A stretch of 64,000 bases of DNA from positions 1-64,000 of the forward strand of contig CAYPHA010000021.1 of assembly GCA_964410215.1 (NCBI GenBank), in the 5' to 3' direction. How positions within the stretch are numbered: the first letter of the stretch is position 1; each line of letters begins with the position of its first letter. The notes beneath the pieces were generated by a model, which saw only the letters and a program-made list of their open reading frames with translations, did no database searches and was not told the DNA's origin. This DNA is from CAYPHA01 sp964410215 (lineage in GTDB: Bacteria > Calditrichota > Calditrichia > Calditrichales > CAYPHA01). Made by a program: the position numbers and the translations under genes. Of the stretch, positions 35,201 to 44,293 are shown in pieces.

Positions 35201-35749
35201 ATGAACGCATACAAAATAAAGACAGGGCGTTTGACTCTGAAGAAAATAGACGAATCCGATGCCCACTATATTCTGCAGTACCGTTCAGCACCCTCCGTGT
35301 GTCGTTACCAGCACTGGAAACCACGGGATATAAATGATGTCCTCGGATTTATCAGAACATACTCTTCATCTCATAATACAAAAATCGGAAAATGGAACCA
35401 GTTTGGCATTTTTCTTAATTGTTCCGGACGGATTATCGGTGATTGCGGCTTCCGTATCTTTGAACCCAGGCAGGCGGAAATCGGGTATACGATCGACCCG
35501 GCTTATCAGAAAAATGGCTATGCAACGGAAGCCATGCGCGGTTTGATCCGTTTCCTGTATCAAAGTATCAATGTGCATCGCATCATTGCCCGGACCGATC
35601 CTTTGAACATTGCCTCCCAGAAGGTCGCCACAAAACTCGGATTCCGCCAGGAGGGACATTTCCGGAAAAGCATCCGGATTGGCAATGTCTGGAAAGATGA
35701 CCTGCTATTTGCCCTGCTTGCCGAAGACTGGACCCATCAAACCCGTTAA
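35201..35749 (+). CDS. GNAT N-acetyltransferase, RimJ/RimL-like
   Basis: The 182-residue protein transfers acetyl from acetyl-CoA to an amine. It opens YKIKTGRLTLKKIDESDAH and has the CoA pyrophosphate-loop region AEIGYTIDPAYQKNGYATEA (Q/RxxGxA-like) and VHRIIARTDPLNIASQKV with LGFRQEGHFRKS. This is the pattern of ribosomal-protein and spermidine-type acetyltransferases. The acceptor is unknown. The gene is convergent with the radical SAM gene, with 10 bp between. Confidence 0.9.
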   Translation: MNAYKIKTGRLTLKKIDESDAHYILQYRSAPSVCRYQHWKPRDINDVLGFIRTYSSSHNTKIGKWNQFGIFLNCSGRIIGDCGFRIFEPRQAEIGYTIDPAYQKNGYATEAMRGLIRFLYQSINVHRIIARTDPLNIASQKVATKLGFRQEGHFRKSIRIGNVWKDDLLFALLAEDWTHQTR

Positions 35750-35759
35750 CAGCTTCACA

Positions 35760-37256
35760 CTATCCGGATGATTTAACCACCTGCCGGAAGTGGTACCCAT
35801 AAACGGCCAGGGTAACCGCCAGTGCAAACTTTTTTGGATACTTTATCAATGTAAATCCAAGCAGATTCCAGAAATATTTCCGGCCCCGTTCCCGTATCCC
35901 CAGGATCCAGAAGGAGCGCAGTAAAGCCATTATCTGCGCCCAGCTAATACGTGTCATATGCTCAATGGGCATCCGGTATTCCGCTATAAAGGAACGTACA
36001 CGCTGATAATAATTCTTTGGCGAATAAATTGTCGTCAGTATTTTATGATACCCCTGTATGAGAAGTTTATAATCCATCTTGGGTATAAAGTTCATCGAAC
36101 CGTCCATATTGTCACCGGACATGCTATCCAGAAGTCTGTTCTCCTGCTTCAGGCGCTTAAAAAGACGCGTACCGCTCGGGGCATTCAGCAAACCGACCAT
36201 TGCCGTGACAATCCTGCTGTTTTTTATGAATTGGATCTGGCGTTCAAAAATATCACTCCGGTCCTGGTCAAAACCGACAATGAAGCCGCCCGACACCATA
36301 ATACCCGCCCGGTGAAGTTTTTCCACCGATTCCACCATATTCATTCGCAGATTCTGCTTTTTACCGCAGCCGCTCAGGCTTTCCTCTTCCGGTGTCTCGA
36401 TACCCAGAAATACGGAATTGAATCCTGCCCGTACCATCTGCGCGATTAACGTATCGTCCGCGGCCAGATTAACGGAGGCTTCCGTTATAAAATGGAACGG
36501 ATAGCGGTGCGATTCCGACCAGTCGCCCAAACCGGGTAATAAATCCGTTTTCAGCTTCTTTATGTTTCCAATAAAATTATCATCAACGATAAACACACCG
36601 CCGCGCCAACCGACATCATAGAGTGCCTGCAACTCAGCTATAAATTGCTCCGTATCTTTCGTCCTGGGCTTTCTGCCGTTCAGAAAAGTGATACTGCAGA
36701 ATTCGCAATCAAAGGGACACCCTCTGGAATACTGAACACTCATGGTCGCATACTTTTTCATTTCAAGCAGTTCCCACCTGGGCACCGGTGTTTTCCTGAT
36801 ATCCGGATAACCCGTTGACTGGTAGATTCTTTTCAGCCTATTGTTTTCCAGATCGCTGACCAGCTCATCGACTACGCCTTCAGCTTCCCCGATAACAAAA
36901 TGATCAACACCAAGGAACGCATTATGCTCGCCGGTAACCATCGGACCACCGGCAATTACAGGTTTACCCAAACGGTTACATTGATGGACAACTTCCTTAA
37001 AAGAAGCTCTATGAATATTCATGCCGCTCATAAATACATAATCCGCCCAGAGAATATGTTTGTCATTCAGGGCACGGATGTTTAAATCGATGAGTTTTAT
37101 TTTCCACGCCGGGGGAAGCATTGCCGCAACGGTAAGAAGCCCCAGAGGAGGTTCTGCCGAATGCTTTGATATGAAACGGAGTGCATTTTTAAAGCTCCAG
37201 AAAGTAGACGGCGACTTGGGATACACCATCAATATATGTGGCTCTTTCGGGTACAT
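35760..37256 (-). CDS. B12-binding-domain radical SAM protein (DUF4070-containing)
   Basis: In this 498-residue protein the N-terminal Rossmann region (ILMVYPKSPSTFWSFKNAL, GKPVIAGGPMVTGE) has the cobalamin-binding fold but lacks the DxHxxG motif. The radical SAM core has CPFDCEFC in YSRGCPFDCEFCSI, and DUF4070 forms the C-terminus. Relatives include hopanoid-modifying HpnP/HpnJ-like and unassigned methyl- or ring-forming enzymes. The start is set at 37256, since GGAAGG lies nine bases before this ATG but touches the one at 37265. No hopanoid genes are nearby; the substrate is unknown. Confidence 0.88.
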   Translation of the reverse strand: MYPKEPHILMVYPKSPSTFWSFKNALRFISKHSAEPPLGLLTVAAMLPPAWKIKLIDLNIRALNDKHILWADYVFMSGMNIHRASFKEVVHQCNRLGKPVIAGGPMVTGEHNAFLGVDHFVIGEAEGVVDELVSDLENNRLKRIYQSTGYPDIRKTPVPRWELLEMKKYATMSVQYSRGCPFDCEFCSITFLNGRKPRTKDTEQFIAELQALYDVGWRGGVFIVDDNFIGNIKKLKTDLLPGLGDWSESHRYPFHFITEASVNLAADDTLIAQMVRAGFNSVFLGIETPEEESLSGCGKKQNLRMNMVESVEKLHRAGIMVSGGFIVGFDQDRSDIFERQIQFIKNSRIVTAMVGLLNAPSGTRLFKRLKQENRLLDSMSGDNMDGSMNFIPKMDYKLLIQGYHKILTTIYSPKNYYQRVRSFIAEYRMPIEHMTRISWAQIMALLRSFWILGIRERGRKYFWNLLGFTLIKYPKKFALAVTLAVYGYHFRQVVKSSG

Positions 37257-37492
37257 CGTTTTCATCCTTCCTAAACATACTGGTTTCTTCTCATATTATA
37301 AGTAAATGCCCATCCGGGATATGTAAAAATACTGTAAAATTTTTACGATATTCACTGATGAATCCTTAAAGTCAGGAAATCAACCATACTTTTTATATAC
37401 GATCCATCATTGATTTTTTACATATCAATACGTACTATTCCTTTGCTGCTGATCGCTGGAAGCTATGAATCTCATATTTCGGAAAGTGAAAC

Positions 37493-38524
37493 ATGAAACG
37501 ACCGGGTCCGCTTTTTTATAATGTTTTGATTTTTGTGTTTGCCCAACTCATCTGGTTCTCATTACTCGGGCTTTGGATATACTGGTATGTCAGCAACTAT
37601 CTGATAATGAACAAAATAAGCCCCGGCTCCATACCCCAGACAACCAATATCATCGCCCTTGTCAGTGGACTGGCCCTGATGGTCATGCTTTCCCTGAGCA
37701 TGTCGCTTATTTTTATCTATGCCAACCGGCAACTGAACCTGAACCGGCTTTATGATACCTTCATCTCAAATGTGACCCATGAGCTTAAGTCGCCCCTGTC
37801 CTCCATTCAGCTTTATCTGGAAACCATGCAAAAACGCAGTCTTCCGGAAGAAAAAAAAGGTGAATTCATTCATGTCATGCTGGCGGATATCGATCGTCTC
37901 AACCATCTCATTAATTCAATATTATACCTCTCCGCACTGGAACAGCGTAAAATGACACGGAAAATGAGGCATGACTACAGTGTCTATGACGCCGAATCGA
38001 TGCTGCGTAACGTGATTGGAGAAACAAAAGCACAATTCAGATTACCTCCCGGCGCCCTGCAGTTGACAGGAAGCGCGAAATGTCAATGCGTTGCAGACCG
38101 CTTCTGGCTTAAAATGGTTTTCGACAATCTCGTGGATAATGCTATAAAGTATTCCCTGAACCCGGTGGAAATCCGGGTCGAAATGAACTGCACGAATAAA
38201 CATGTTATAATAACCTTTTCAGATAAGGGGCTCGGTATCACGCCCGGAAATCAGAAAAAAATATTCCATAAATTTCAGCGTATTTCCAACCCGGAAAGCC
38301 CTAACGTAAAAGGTACCGGCCTCGGCCTCTACTGGGTAAAACAGATTATAGCAAACCATGGTGGTACCATTTCCGTCGAGAGTGCCGGACTGAATCAGGG
38401 GACAACATTTAAAATAAAACTTCCCATTTATCAGGCGTCAAAAAACTGGTATATTAAAAGATTACTCAAGATGAGTAAAAAAGATAACGTAGAGGAAGAA
38501 TCTGTACATGACCAAGAGCACTAA
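37493..38524 (+). CDS. Membrane sensor histidine kinase
   Basis: The 343-residue kinase has two membrane segments (about 9-33 and 52-76) enclosing a very short loop. It probably senses membrane or internal cues, or works with another protein. HisKA has His96 in FISNVTHELKSPLSSI. The HATPase has DNLVDNAIKYSLNP, FSDKGLGITPG and GTGLGLYWVKQI. It overlaps the following response-regulator gene by 17 nt, so the two form a coupled pair. Confidence 0.95.
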   Translation: MKRPGPLFYNVLIFVFAQLIWFSLLGLWIYWYVSNYLIMNKISPGSIPQTTNIIALVSGLALMVMLSLSMSLIFIYANRQLNLNRLYDTFISNVTHELKSPLSSIQLYLETMQKRSLPEEKKGEFIHVMLADIDRLNHLINSILYLSALEQRKMTRKMRHDYSVYDAESMLRNVIGETKAQFRLPPGALQLTGSAKCQCVADRFWLKMVFDNLVDNAIKYSLNPVEIRVEMNCTNKHVIITFSDKGLGITPGNQKKIFHKFQRISNPESPNVKGTGLGLYWVKQIIANHGGTISVESAGLNQGTTFKIKLPIYQASKNWYIKRLLKMSKKDNVEEESVHDQEH

Positions 38525-39221
38525 AATCTTACTCGTTGAAGATGAAGAATCTCTGGCCGTGGGCCTTGAATTTAACCTGAAAGCCGAAGGTTACAATGTA
38601 ACCCGTGTTGATAACGGGCGCCATGCCCTGGACTTGACACACTCCGAAGTATTCGATCTGATTATACTGGACATCATGATTCCCTTTGTCGATGGTTTTG
38701 AAGTGGCAAAGGACGTCCGCAAAAGAGACCCGCAAATACCGATTTTGATGCTGACAGCGCGGGCCAGCATCAAAGACCGTCTGAAAGGGCTTGAGACGGG
38801 CGCCGATGATTATCTCACCAAACCCTTTCACCTGGAAGAATTACTCCTGCGGGTTCAGGGAATGCTCCGCAGGAAACGCTGGTATTCCCATTCCACCGAA
38901 GCACTGCCGGAATTTCGGTTTGGAAATAACTATGTCAATTTCAGAACCTTTCAGGCCAATGCAGGCAAAAAGCAGATCACACTGACCTACCAGGAAGCGA
39001 TGCTTCTTAAATATCTGATTGAAAACAGGGACCAGATCGTTTCCCGGAAAGAGTTACTTGAAGAAGTGTGGCATGTCAATCCGGAAATTGAAACCCGGAC
39101 GGTTGATAATTTTATTAACCGGTTGCGAAAACATTTTGAACCGAATCCGGAAAATCCTGTATATTTTAAAAGCATTCGCGGAGCCGGTTATATGTTCCGT
39201 ACAACATCGATTAATCCATAA
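38508..39221 (+). CDS. OmpR-family response regulator
   Basis: The 237-residue protein has a receiver with the acidic patch VEDEES, Asp55 in LIILDIMIPFVDG, Thr in MLTARAS and Lys in YLTKPFHLEE. A winged-helix DNA-binding domain follows (TYQEAMLLKYLIENRDQIVS, RTVDNFINRLRKHFE, SIRGAGYMF). It is the partner of the kinase that overlaps it. A DsrE-like gene begins 13 bp downstream and may share the transcript. Targets are unknown. Confidence 0.96.
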   Translation: MTKSTKILLVEDEESLAVGLEFNLKAEGYNVTRVDNGRHALDLTHSEVFDLIILDIMIPFVDGFEVAKDVRKRDPQIPILMLTARASIKDRLKGLETGADDYLTKPFHLEELLLRVQGMLRRKRWYSHSTEALPEFRFGNNYVNFRTFQANAGKKQITLTYQEAMLLKYLIENRDQIVSRKELLEEVWHVNPEIETRTVDNFINRLRKHFEPNPENPVYFKSIRGAGYMFRTTSINP

Positions 39222-39234
39222 AGGAAGGTGACTT

Positions 39235-39663
39235 ATGCGTTTTTTTTCAAATACAGTACTGATTATACTCTTTATTCCCCTTTTTTTACTGCAGAAAACA
39301 TCAGCGCAGGAGCCGGAGCCTGCGGGCCGTGATTCCCTTGCTGTTCTCTGGACCAGTGCCGACCCGGATGTCGCGAAGAAAGTCTGCCTGATGTATACAC
39401 ACGGAGCCAAAAAAGCCGGCTGGTTTAAAACCGTTCACCTCATTGTCTGGGGTCCATCAGCGAAATTACTGGCTGAGAATGAAGAACTTCAGGCCAAAAT
39501 TAAAGAGATGAAAAAGGATGGAATCAGGGTTGAAGCCTGCGTCGTATGCGCTGATTCCTATAATGTGAGTGACACACTGCGTGAAATCGGCGTCGATGTC
39601 ATCCCCATGGGGCGCCCTCTGACAGACTATCTGAAAAACGGCTGGCGGACACTGACCTTTTAA
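39235..39663 (+). CDS. Exported DsrE-family protein
   Basis: The 142-residue protein has a signal peptide (FLLQKTSAQ). Its DsrE/DsrF-like fold carries LAVLWTSADPDVAKKVCLMY, VHLIVWGPSAKLLAEN and a CxxC-like ACVVCADSYNV. Cytosolic DsrE proteins handle sulfur; exported forms are less well understood. The start follows AAGGAAGGTGACTT. It lies in a tight run from the two-component pair to rsgA. Confidence 0.8.
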   Translation: MRFFSNTVLIILFIPLFLLQKTSAQEPEPAGRDSLAVLWTSADPDVAKKVCLMYTHGAKKAGWFKTVHLIVWGPSAKLLAENEELQAKIKEMKKDGIRVEACVVCADSYNVSDTLREIGVDVIPMGRPLTDYLKNGWRTLTF

Positions 39664-39678
39664 ACAGCAAGGTACACA

Positions 39679-40737
39679 ATGAAACGGGAAGCTTTGGGAT
39701 TCGACACATTTTTTCAATCCCACCTTAATAATCATTTTTCTGATGAACACCTGCCGGCACGTATATCAGCCGTAAACAGGGATAATTACCATGTTCTGTT
39801 TGAACATGGTGAATGTAATGCCGAGTTGACCGGCCGCCTGATTTATCTCAGTGAAAACAGCCTGGATCGTCCTGCGGTAGGTGACTGGGTGTTTATTCAA
39901 AGTTTTGACAACCATACGTTCGCCGTGATACACGGGCTTTTCCCCCGTAAAACACTTTTAAAAAGAAAAGAAGCCGGTGTAAAATCCGGCTTCCAGTTGA
40001 TCGCGGCCAACCTCGATGCGGCTTTCATTATTCAGGCATCCGATTTTAACATCAACCGCCTTGAACGCTACCTTGTCATGGTGAGGGAAGGTGATGTTGA
40101 ACCGGTTGTACTGCTGGGCAAAGCCGACCTCTTTGAACCGGATGAAATCACCGAACGAATCAGGCGGATTAAAATGCTGCCCGGAGAACCGGAAGCAATC
40201 GCCTTCAGCAATGTTACTCATGAAGGGCTCGATAGAATCCGGACAATGCTCCTGCCGGGAAAAACCTTCTGCCTGCTGGGCTCTTCCGGGGTCGGAAAAA
40301 CAACCCTTCTGAACCTGCTGACCGGAGACACATCACATGCTGTCAGGGAAGTGCGGGAAAAGGACGGGCGAGGACGTCATACAACGACACGACGGGAATT
40401 AATCACACTCGATAACGGCAGCCTCCTGATTGATACACCCGGTATGCGCGAACTGGGTAATTTTGACGTTGAGTCCGGATTGGAAGAGACCTTTCAGGAT
40501 ATCAGGGATCTCGCCGATTCCTGCCGGTTTTCAGACTGTACCCATATCCATGAAAAGGGTTGCGCGGTTCTGCAGGCCCTGGAATCGGGTGAAATCGAAG
40601 CCGGCCATTATCAGAATTACCTGAAACTTAAGAAGGAAGCCGACTACCTGGAACGCTCTTATCTGGAAAAACGCAAACATGATAAACAATTAGGCAAACT
40701 CTACAAAAGTATTATGAAAGGCAAACAGAAAAAATAG
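39679..40737 (+). CDS. rsgA: Ribosome small-subunit biogenesis GTPase RsgA
   Basis: This is the 352-residue circularly permuted GTPase of 30S maturation. An OB fold lies at the N-terminus (ARISAVNRDNYHVLFEHGE, RPAVGDWVFI). G4 (LLGKADL) comes before G1 (GSSGVGKTTLLNLL), G2 and G3 (DTPGMREL). A zinc-binding C-terminus has CRFSDCTHIHEKGCAV. Length and order are typical. It lies 15 bp after the DsrE gene and 3 bp before the HAD gene. Confidence 0.97.
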   Translation: MKREALGFDTFFQSHLNNHFSDEHLPARISAVNRDNYHVLFEHGECNAELTGRLIYLSENSLDRPAVGDWVFIQSFDNHTFAVIHGLFPRKTLLKRKEAGVKSGFQLIAANLDAAFIIQASDFNINRLERYLVMVREGDVEPVVLLGKADLFEPDEITERIRRIKMLPGEPEAIAFSNVTHEGLDRIRTMLLPGKTFCLLGSSGVGKTTLLNLLTGDTSHAVREVREKDGRGRHTTTRRELITLDNGSLLIDTPGMRELGNFDVESGLEETFQDIRDLADSCRFSDCTHIHEKGCAVLQALESGEIEAGHYQNYLKLKKEADYLERSYLEKRKHDKQLGKLYKSIMKGKQKK

Positions 40738-40740
40738 ACT

Positions 40741-41424
40741 ATGCGATATACCTGGCTTCTTTTTGACCTCGATGGTACGCTATTTGACTATGATGCGGCT
40801 GAAGAGTCCGCATTGATCAAGACATTCACAAAACACCACATCCCCTATCAGCCCGGTTTTCTGGATGTTTACCGGGAAATCAATCATCGCATCTGGTCTG
40901 ATTTCGAAAAGGGTTTGATAACGCAATCCGGTATAAAAAAGAAACGCTTCCGCCTCTTTGCTGATACCCTGAGAATCCATTTTGATGCAGCCGTTTTCAA
41001 TGGCGACTATCTCAAATATCTCTCGGCTGAAGCGCAACTGCTCGATGGCGCAGAATCACTCATTAAAAAACTGTACGGACAGTATCATCTGGCCCTTGTT
41101 ACCAACGGGTTAAAAGACGTTCAACGCCCCCGCATCAGTGCCTCATCTATCGGCTCTTTATTCCGGGAAATTATCATATCAGAAGAAATCGGTTTTGCCA
41201 AACCGGATCCGGAGTTTTTCAGGGTCACGTTTGAAAAAATCGGCAATCCCGCCCGTGATGAGGTTCTGCTCATAGGCGACAGCCTTTCTTCCGACATGCA
41301 AGGCGGAACTCGTTACCGGATTGACACCTGCTGGTATAATCCAAGCCGGAAAGAACCCACGAACAATGTACAGATCACACATGAAATCGATTCCTTCAGC
41401 CAGCTTCTTGATTTACTTCTCTGA
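40741..41424 (+). CDS. HAD-family noncanonical pyrimidine nucleotidase, YjjG-like
   Basis: The 227-residue HAD phosphatase has motif I DLDGTLFDYD, motif II VTNG, the Lys in AKPDPEFF and motif IV IGDSLSSDMQGG followed by DTCWYNP, a YjjG-type pattern. It hydrolyses nucleoside monophosphates, including damaged pyrimidines, in the cytosol. It begins 3 bp after rsgA and is probably cotranscribed. Confidence 0.9.
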   Translation: MRYTWLLFDLDGTLFDYDAAEESALIKTFTKHHIPYQPGFLDVYREINHRIWSDFEKGLITQSGIKKKRFRLFADTLRIHFDAAVFNGDYLKYLSAEAQLLDGAESLIKKLYGQYHLALVTNGLKDVQRPRISASSIGSLFREIIISEEIGFAKPDPEFFRVTFEKIGNPARDEVLLIGDSLSSDMQGGTRYRIDTCWYNPSRKEPTNNVQITHEIDSFSQLLDLLL

Positions 41425-41591
41425 AACTGCAATCTCTTTTTGAAATGAATTAAACCTTTTATTTTATCATAATTTTCTGCATATTCTCCCCGGGCTCAAT
41501 TTCCAGCCTGAATCATTTCCGGCCCATGATCTGACTTCACGGGCAATCAACATTACATACTTTATCATTTAATATCAAAGGCAGGGATGTT

Positions 41592-42692
41592 ATGCGTTTT
41601 TCTGTTCCGGTTTTGATTATTTTCATGATTTTGGGTAATCAAAACGCCTATTCGCAACTGGAAACGGATAAATGGGCTCCCGATACAGATGGGCTGGATT
41701 TCTCCGGCCAGTGGTTTTTTGCCTACAGTGAGGAACGAAGACCCCAGAAAAACAGCAATGAATTTCTTCTGAAACGCGGCTATGTGACCGTATTGAAAAA
41801 ATTTGATGAAACATTCACTATCCGCGTAACGCAGGACATCGATGTTGACGAGGAAGGGGATGGAATGGGTGACATAGAAATCCGTCTTAAATACGGTTAC
41901 CTCAGGATAACACAACCCCGGTTTCTCATTTTCCATAAACCGTTCATCGAATTTGGCCTGGTGCACCGGCCCTGGCTCGCTTTCGAACAAAAAATCAACC
42001 GCTACCGCGTTCAGGGCAGAATGTTCCTGGAACGGTATGGCATCCTCCGCTCGGCCGATTATGGTGTCATGGCCGGCGCCCTTCTTGGAGGTGCTATTCA
42101 TCCGGATTATCAGAAAAACGTCAGCAAAGACTATCCCGGAAAATACGGGAGTGTCGCACTGGGTCTCTTTAACGGTGGTGGATATGAGGAAGTTGAAAAC
42201 AATAACGATAAGCTGATCGAAGGAAGAATTTCGATCCGTCCCTTTCCGGAAACATTGCCCGGGCTGCAGTTCAGTTATGCCGGTGCCATTGGTAAAGGCA
42301 ATTCGGAGATCGCACCCGACTTCAATTTTCACAATCTGTCCCTTTCCCTGGAAACAAGAAAAATAACGCTCGCGGCACAACGGTATTCGGGCCTGGGCAG
42401 TCTGCAGGGAACGGTTCTGGATGAAAATAGTAGATCGTTGAAACAGGATGGATATTCCATTTTTGGTGAACTGTCCATCGGCCGCACACATTTTAAACCC
42501 TTTGTGCGTCACGATTACTTCCATAGTGACTTATACAGCCACAAGTGGTCGAATAAAGGATGGATTGCCGGGCTTGCTTATCATTTTCTGAACAAGTCAA
42601 AAGTACTTATTGACTATGATTATCTCGAGACGCGTGAACCGGATTTCGAAATTCATAGGGTTTTTGAGATTGCCCTTGAATTTGCCTACTGA
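41592..42692 (+). CDS. Porin-like outer membrane beta-barrel protein
   Basis: The 366-residue protein has a signal peptide (ILGNQNAYSQ) and amphipathic strands throughout (YGYLRITQPRFLIF, VALGLFNGGGYEEV, LSLSLETRKITLAAQ), with a terminal aromatic in FEIALEFAY. The IEFGLVHRPWLAFEQKI segment resembles phosphate-selective or general FCB porins. The ribosome site is AGGGATGTT. Neighbours give no hint of the substrate. Confidence 0.78.
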   Translation: MRFSVPVLIIFMILGNQNAYSQLETDKWAPDTDGLDFSGQWFFAYSEERRPQKNSNEFLLKRGYVTVLKKFDETFTIRVTQDIDVDEEGDGMGDIEIRLKYGYLRITQPRFLIFHKPFIEFGLVHRPWLAFEQKINRYRVQGRMFLERYGILRSADYGVMAGALLGGAIHPDYQKNVSKDYPGKYGSVALGLFNGGGYEEVENNNDKLIEGRISIRPFPETLPGLQFSYAGAIGKGNSEIAPDFNFHNLSLSLETRKITLAAQRYSGLGSLQGTVLDENSRSLKQDGYSIFGELSIGRTHFKPFVRHDYFHSDLYSHKWSNKGWIAGLAYHFLNKSKVLIDYDYLETREPDFEIHRVFEIALEFAY

Positions 42693-42857
42693 TCAGTTTC
42701 ATGACGTATTTTCCCTGTTCTTTAACGTTCATTGCCTGAAAGCGCAACGACAAAACGTGTCACTTGCTTCATGAATAACGCAAAATAGTTGCGATTCAAT
42801 TTTTATTTTTACAAATTCCCCGAAATCATTTCATTTAACACAGGAAAGTGCATTTAC

Positions 42858-43910
42858 ATGTTTAAACCGAATAAAAAAATTCCCGTTGGAATTCTTGGAG
42901 CGACCGGCAGTGTCGGCCAGAAATTTATTGAACTGCTGCTGGATCACCCCTGGTTTGAAATCGTTGCCCTGACAGCCTCCGAGCGTTCTGCTAATAAAAA
43001 ATATAAAGATGCCGTTAACTGGTTTTTACCGTTTCCCCTTCCTGACCATATCGGCAACATGACCGTCCGTCCCACCCGGCCCGATCTCGAATGCCCGCTG
43101 GTCTTTTCCGCCCTGGATGCATCCGCTGCCGGGGAAGCGGAAATGGCTTTTGCCAGGGCCGGCTATTACGTGATTTCCAATGCTAAAAATTATCGCATGG
43201 AGCCCAATGTCCCGCTGCTCATTCCGGATGTCAACCCGGATCATCTTTCACTGATCGATCAACAGACGGAAACTCGGGGTAAAATAATTACCAATCCCAA
43301 TTGCAGTACAACCGGACTGGTTGTCGCCCTTAAACCGCTTATGGACCGGTTCGGACTCGAAGCAGTGCATGTGGTAACACTGCAGGCGCTCTCGGGGGCC
43401 GGTTATCCGGGCGTTTCGTCCCTGGATGCCATCGACAATGTAATCCCCTTTATCGGGGGCGAAGAGCCTAAAATGGAAGAGGAACCACTGAAACTGCTGG
43501 GCAGGCTGAAAGATGGTAAAGTGGAGGCGGCTTCTTTTACCATCAGCGCCACCTGTAACCGGGTAGCGGTTATTGACGGCCACCTCGAATGTGTCTCGCT
43601 GAAACTGACCGATCCGCCGGAGCCGGCTGAGATAATCCGTGCTATGGAAGACTACCGTTCCGCTCCACAGGAGCTGGGACTCCCGTCAGCACCGGAACAG
43701 CCCATCCACTACTTCACCGATGATAAAATGCCCCAGCCGCGTATTCTCCGGAATCTTGAAAATGGCATGGCTGTTTCCGCCGGTCGCCTGCGTCCCTGCC
43801 CGATCCTGGATTTTAAATTCACCATCTTATCGCATAACACCGTACGCGGTGCGGCCGGCGGGGCGCTGCTGAACGCGGAATTGCTCATAGCGAGGGGATA
43901 TTTATCCTGA
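42858..43910 (+). CDS. asd: Aspartate-semialdehyde dehydrogenase
   Basis: This 350-residue enzyme reduces aspartyl phosphate with NADPH to aspartate semialdehyde, a shared step to methionine, threonine and lysine. It shows the NADP site VGILGATGSVGQKF, the catalytic Cys in NPNCSTTGLV, and SGAGYPGVSSLDAIDN typical of the archaeal/fungal-like subfamily. The ATG at 42858 follows AGGAAAGTG; an in-frame extension to 42789 is unsupported. It lies before the SAM riboswitch, not under its control. Confidence 0.95.
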   Translation: MFKPNKKIPVGILGATGSVGQKFIELLLDHPWFEIVALTASERSANKKYKDAVNWFLPFPLPDHIGNMTVRPTRPDLECPLVFSALDASAAGEAEMAFARAGYYVISNAKNYRMEPNVPLLIPDVNPDHLSLIDQQTETRGKIITNPNCSTTGLVVALKPLMDRFGLEAVHVVTLQALSGAGYPGVSSLDAIDNVIPFIGGEEPKMEEEPLKLLGRLKDGKVEAASFTISATCNRVAVIDGHLECVSLKLTDPPEPAEIIRAMEDYRSAPQELGLPSAPEQPIHYFTDDKMPQPRILRNLENGMAVSAGRLRPCPILDFKFTILSHNTVRGAAGGALLNAELLIARGYLS

Positions 43911-44028
43911 TTTATAGAATATTTATTTGAATTTATGAAAAATTATTTGATTTCAGCTGCATCGCCCATTATATTCTTCGAACTTTTAACACAAGAAGGT
44001 GACGTTATCGATTAGCATTTAACACATA

Positions 44029-44133
44029 CTTATCCAGAAAGGTGGAGGGAACAGGCCCTGTGAAACCTTAGCAACCATTTCATGTTTATCATGGAAAAGG
44101 TGCTAACTCCTGCCCCGGCCGGGGAAAGATAAG
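44029..44133 (+). promoter_or_regulatory. SAM-I riboswitch (S-box) aptamer
   Basis: P1 is CTTATC at 44029-44034 pairing with GATAAG at 44128-44133. The S-box core is intact: GGTGGAGGGA, GGCCCTGTGAAACC, AGCAACC, AAGGTGCTAACTCCTGCC and GGGAAAGATAAGG. Binding of S-adenosylmethionine stabilises P1 and frees the downstream terminator. It controls metY and very likely metX and the aspartokinase gene. It lies in the 383-bp gap after asd; the remainder of the gap holds no gene. Confidence 0.96.
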
Positions 44134-44150
44134 GAATAGGTTACATTTTG

Positions 44151-44190
44151 AAACCTCTTCAGGATCTGATCCCGGAGAGGTTTTTTTTTA
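44151..44190 (+). terminator. Riboswitch-controlled intrinsic terminator
   Basis: AAACCTCT at 44151-44158 pairs with AGAGGTTT at 44176-44183, followed by a run of T. The 5' arm can instead pair with GAATAGGTT at 44134-44142 (one mismatch) as antiterminator when SAM is scarce. This is the expected expression platform of the S-box. Confidence 0.92.
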
Positions 44191-44293
44191 GCTGATTTGA
44201 TTTCAGAAAATTAACCACAAAGGCACGAAATCACCAGGACAGAAAAATTCTGAGAAGGAATATCGTACACACACAATCATAGAGGGGGTTTTT

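Noticed and set aside
41565..42524. A 319-codon open frame antisense to the porin-like gene
   Set aside because: The rightward frame has a signal peptide, beta strands and a ribosome site; the antisense frame has none of these and is a codon-bias shadow.
44205..44240. ACCACAAAGGCACGAAATCACC before metY considered as a regulatory site
   Set aside because: It resembles a commonly seen low-complexity intergenic phrase and lies after the terminator; no structure or partner copy is visible here.
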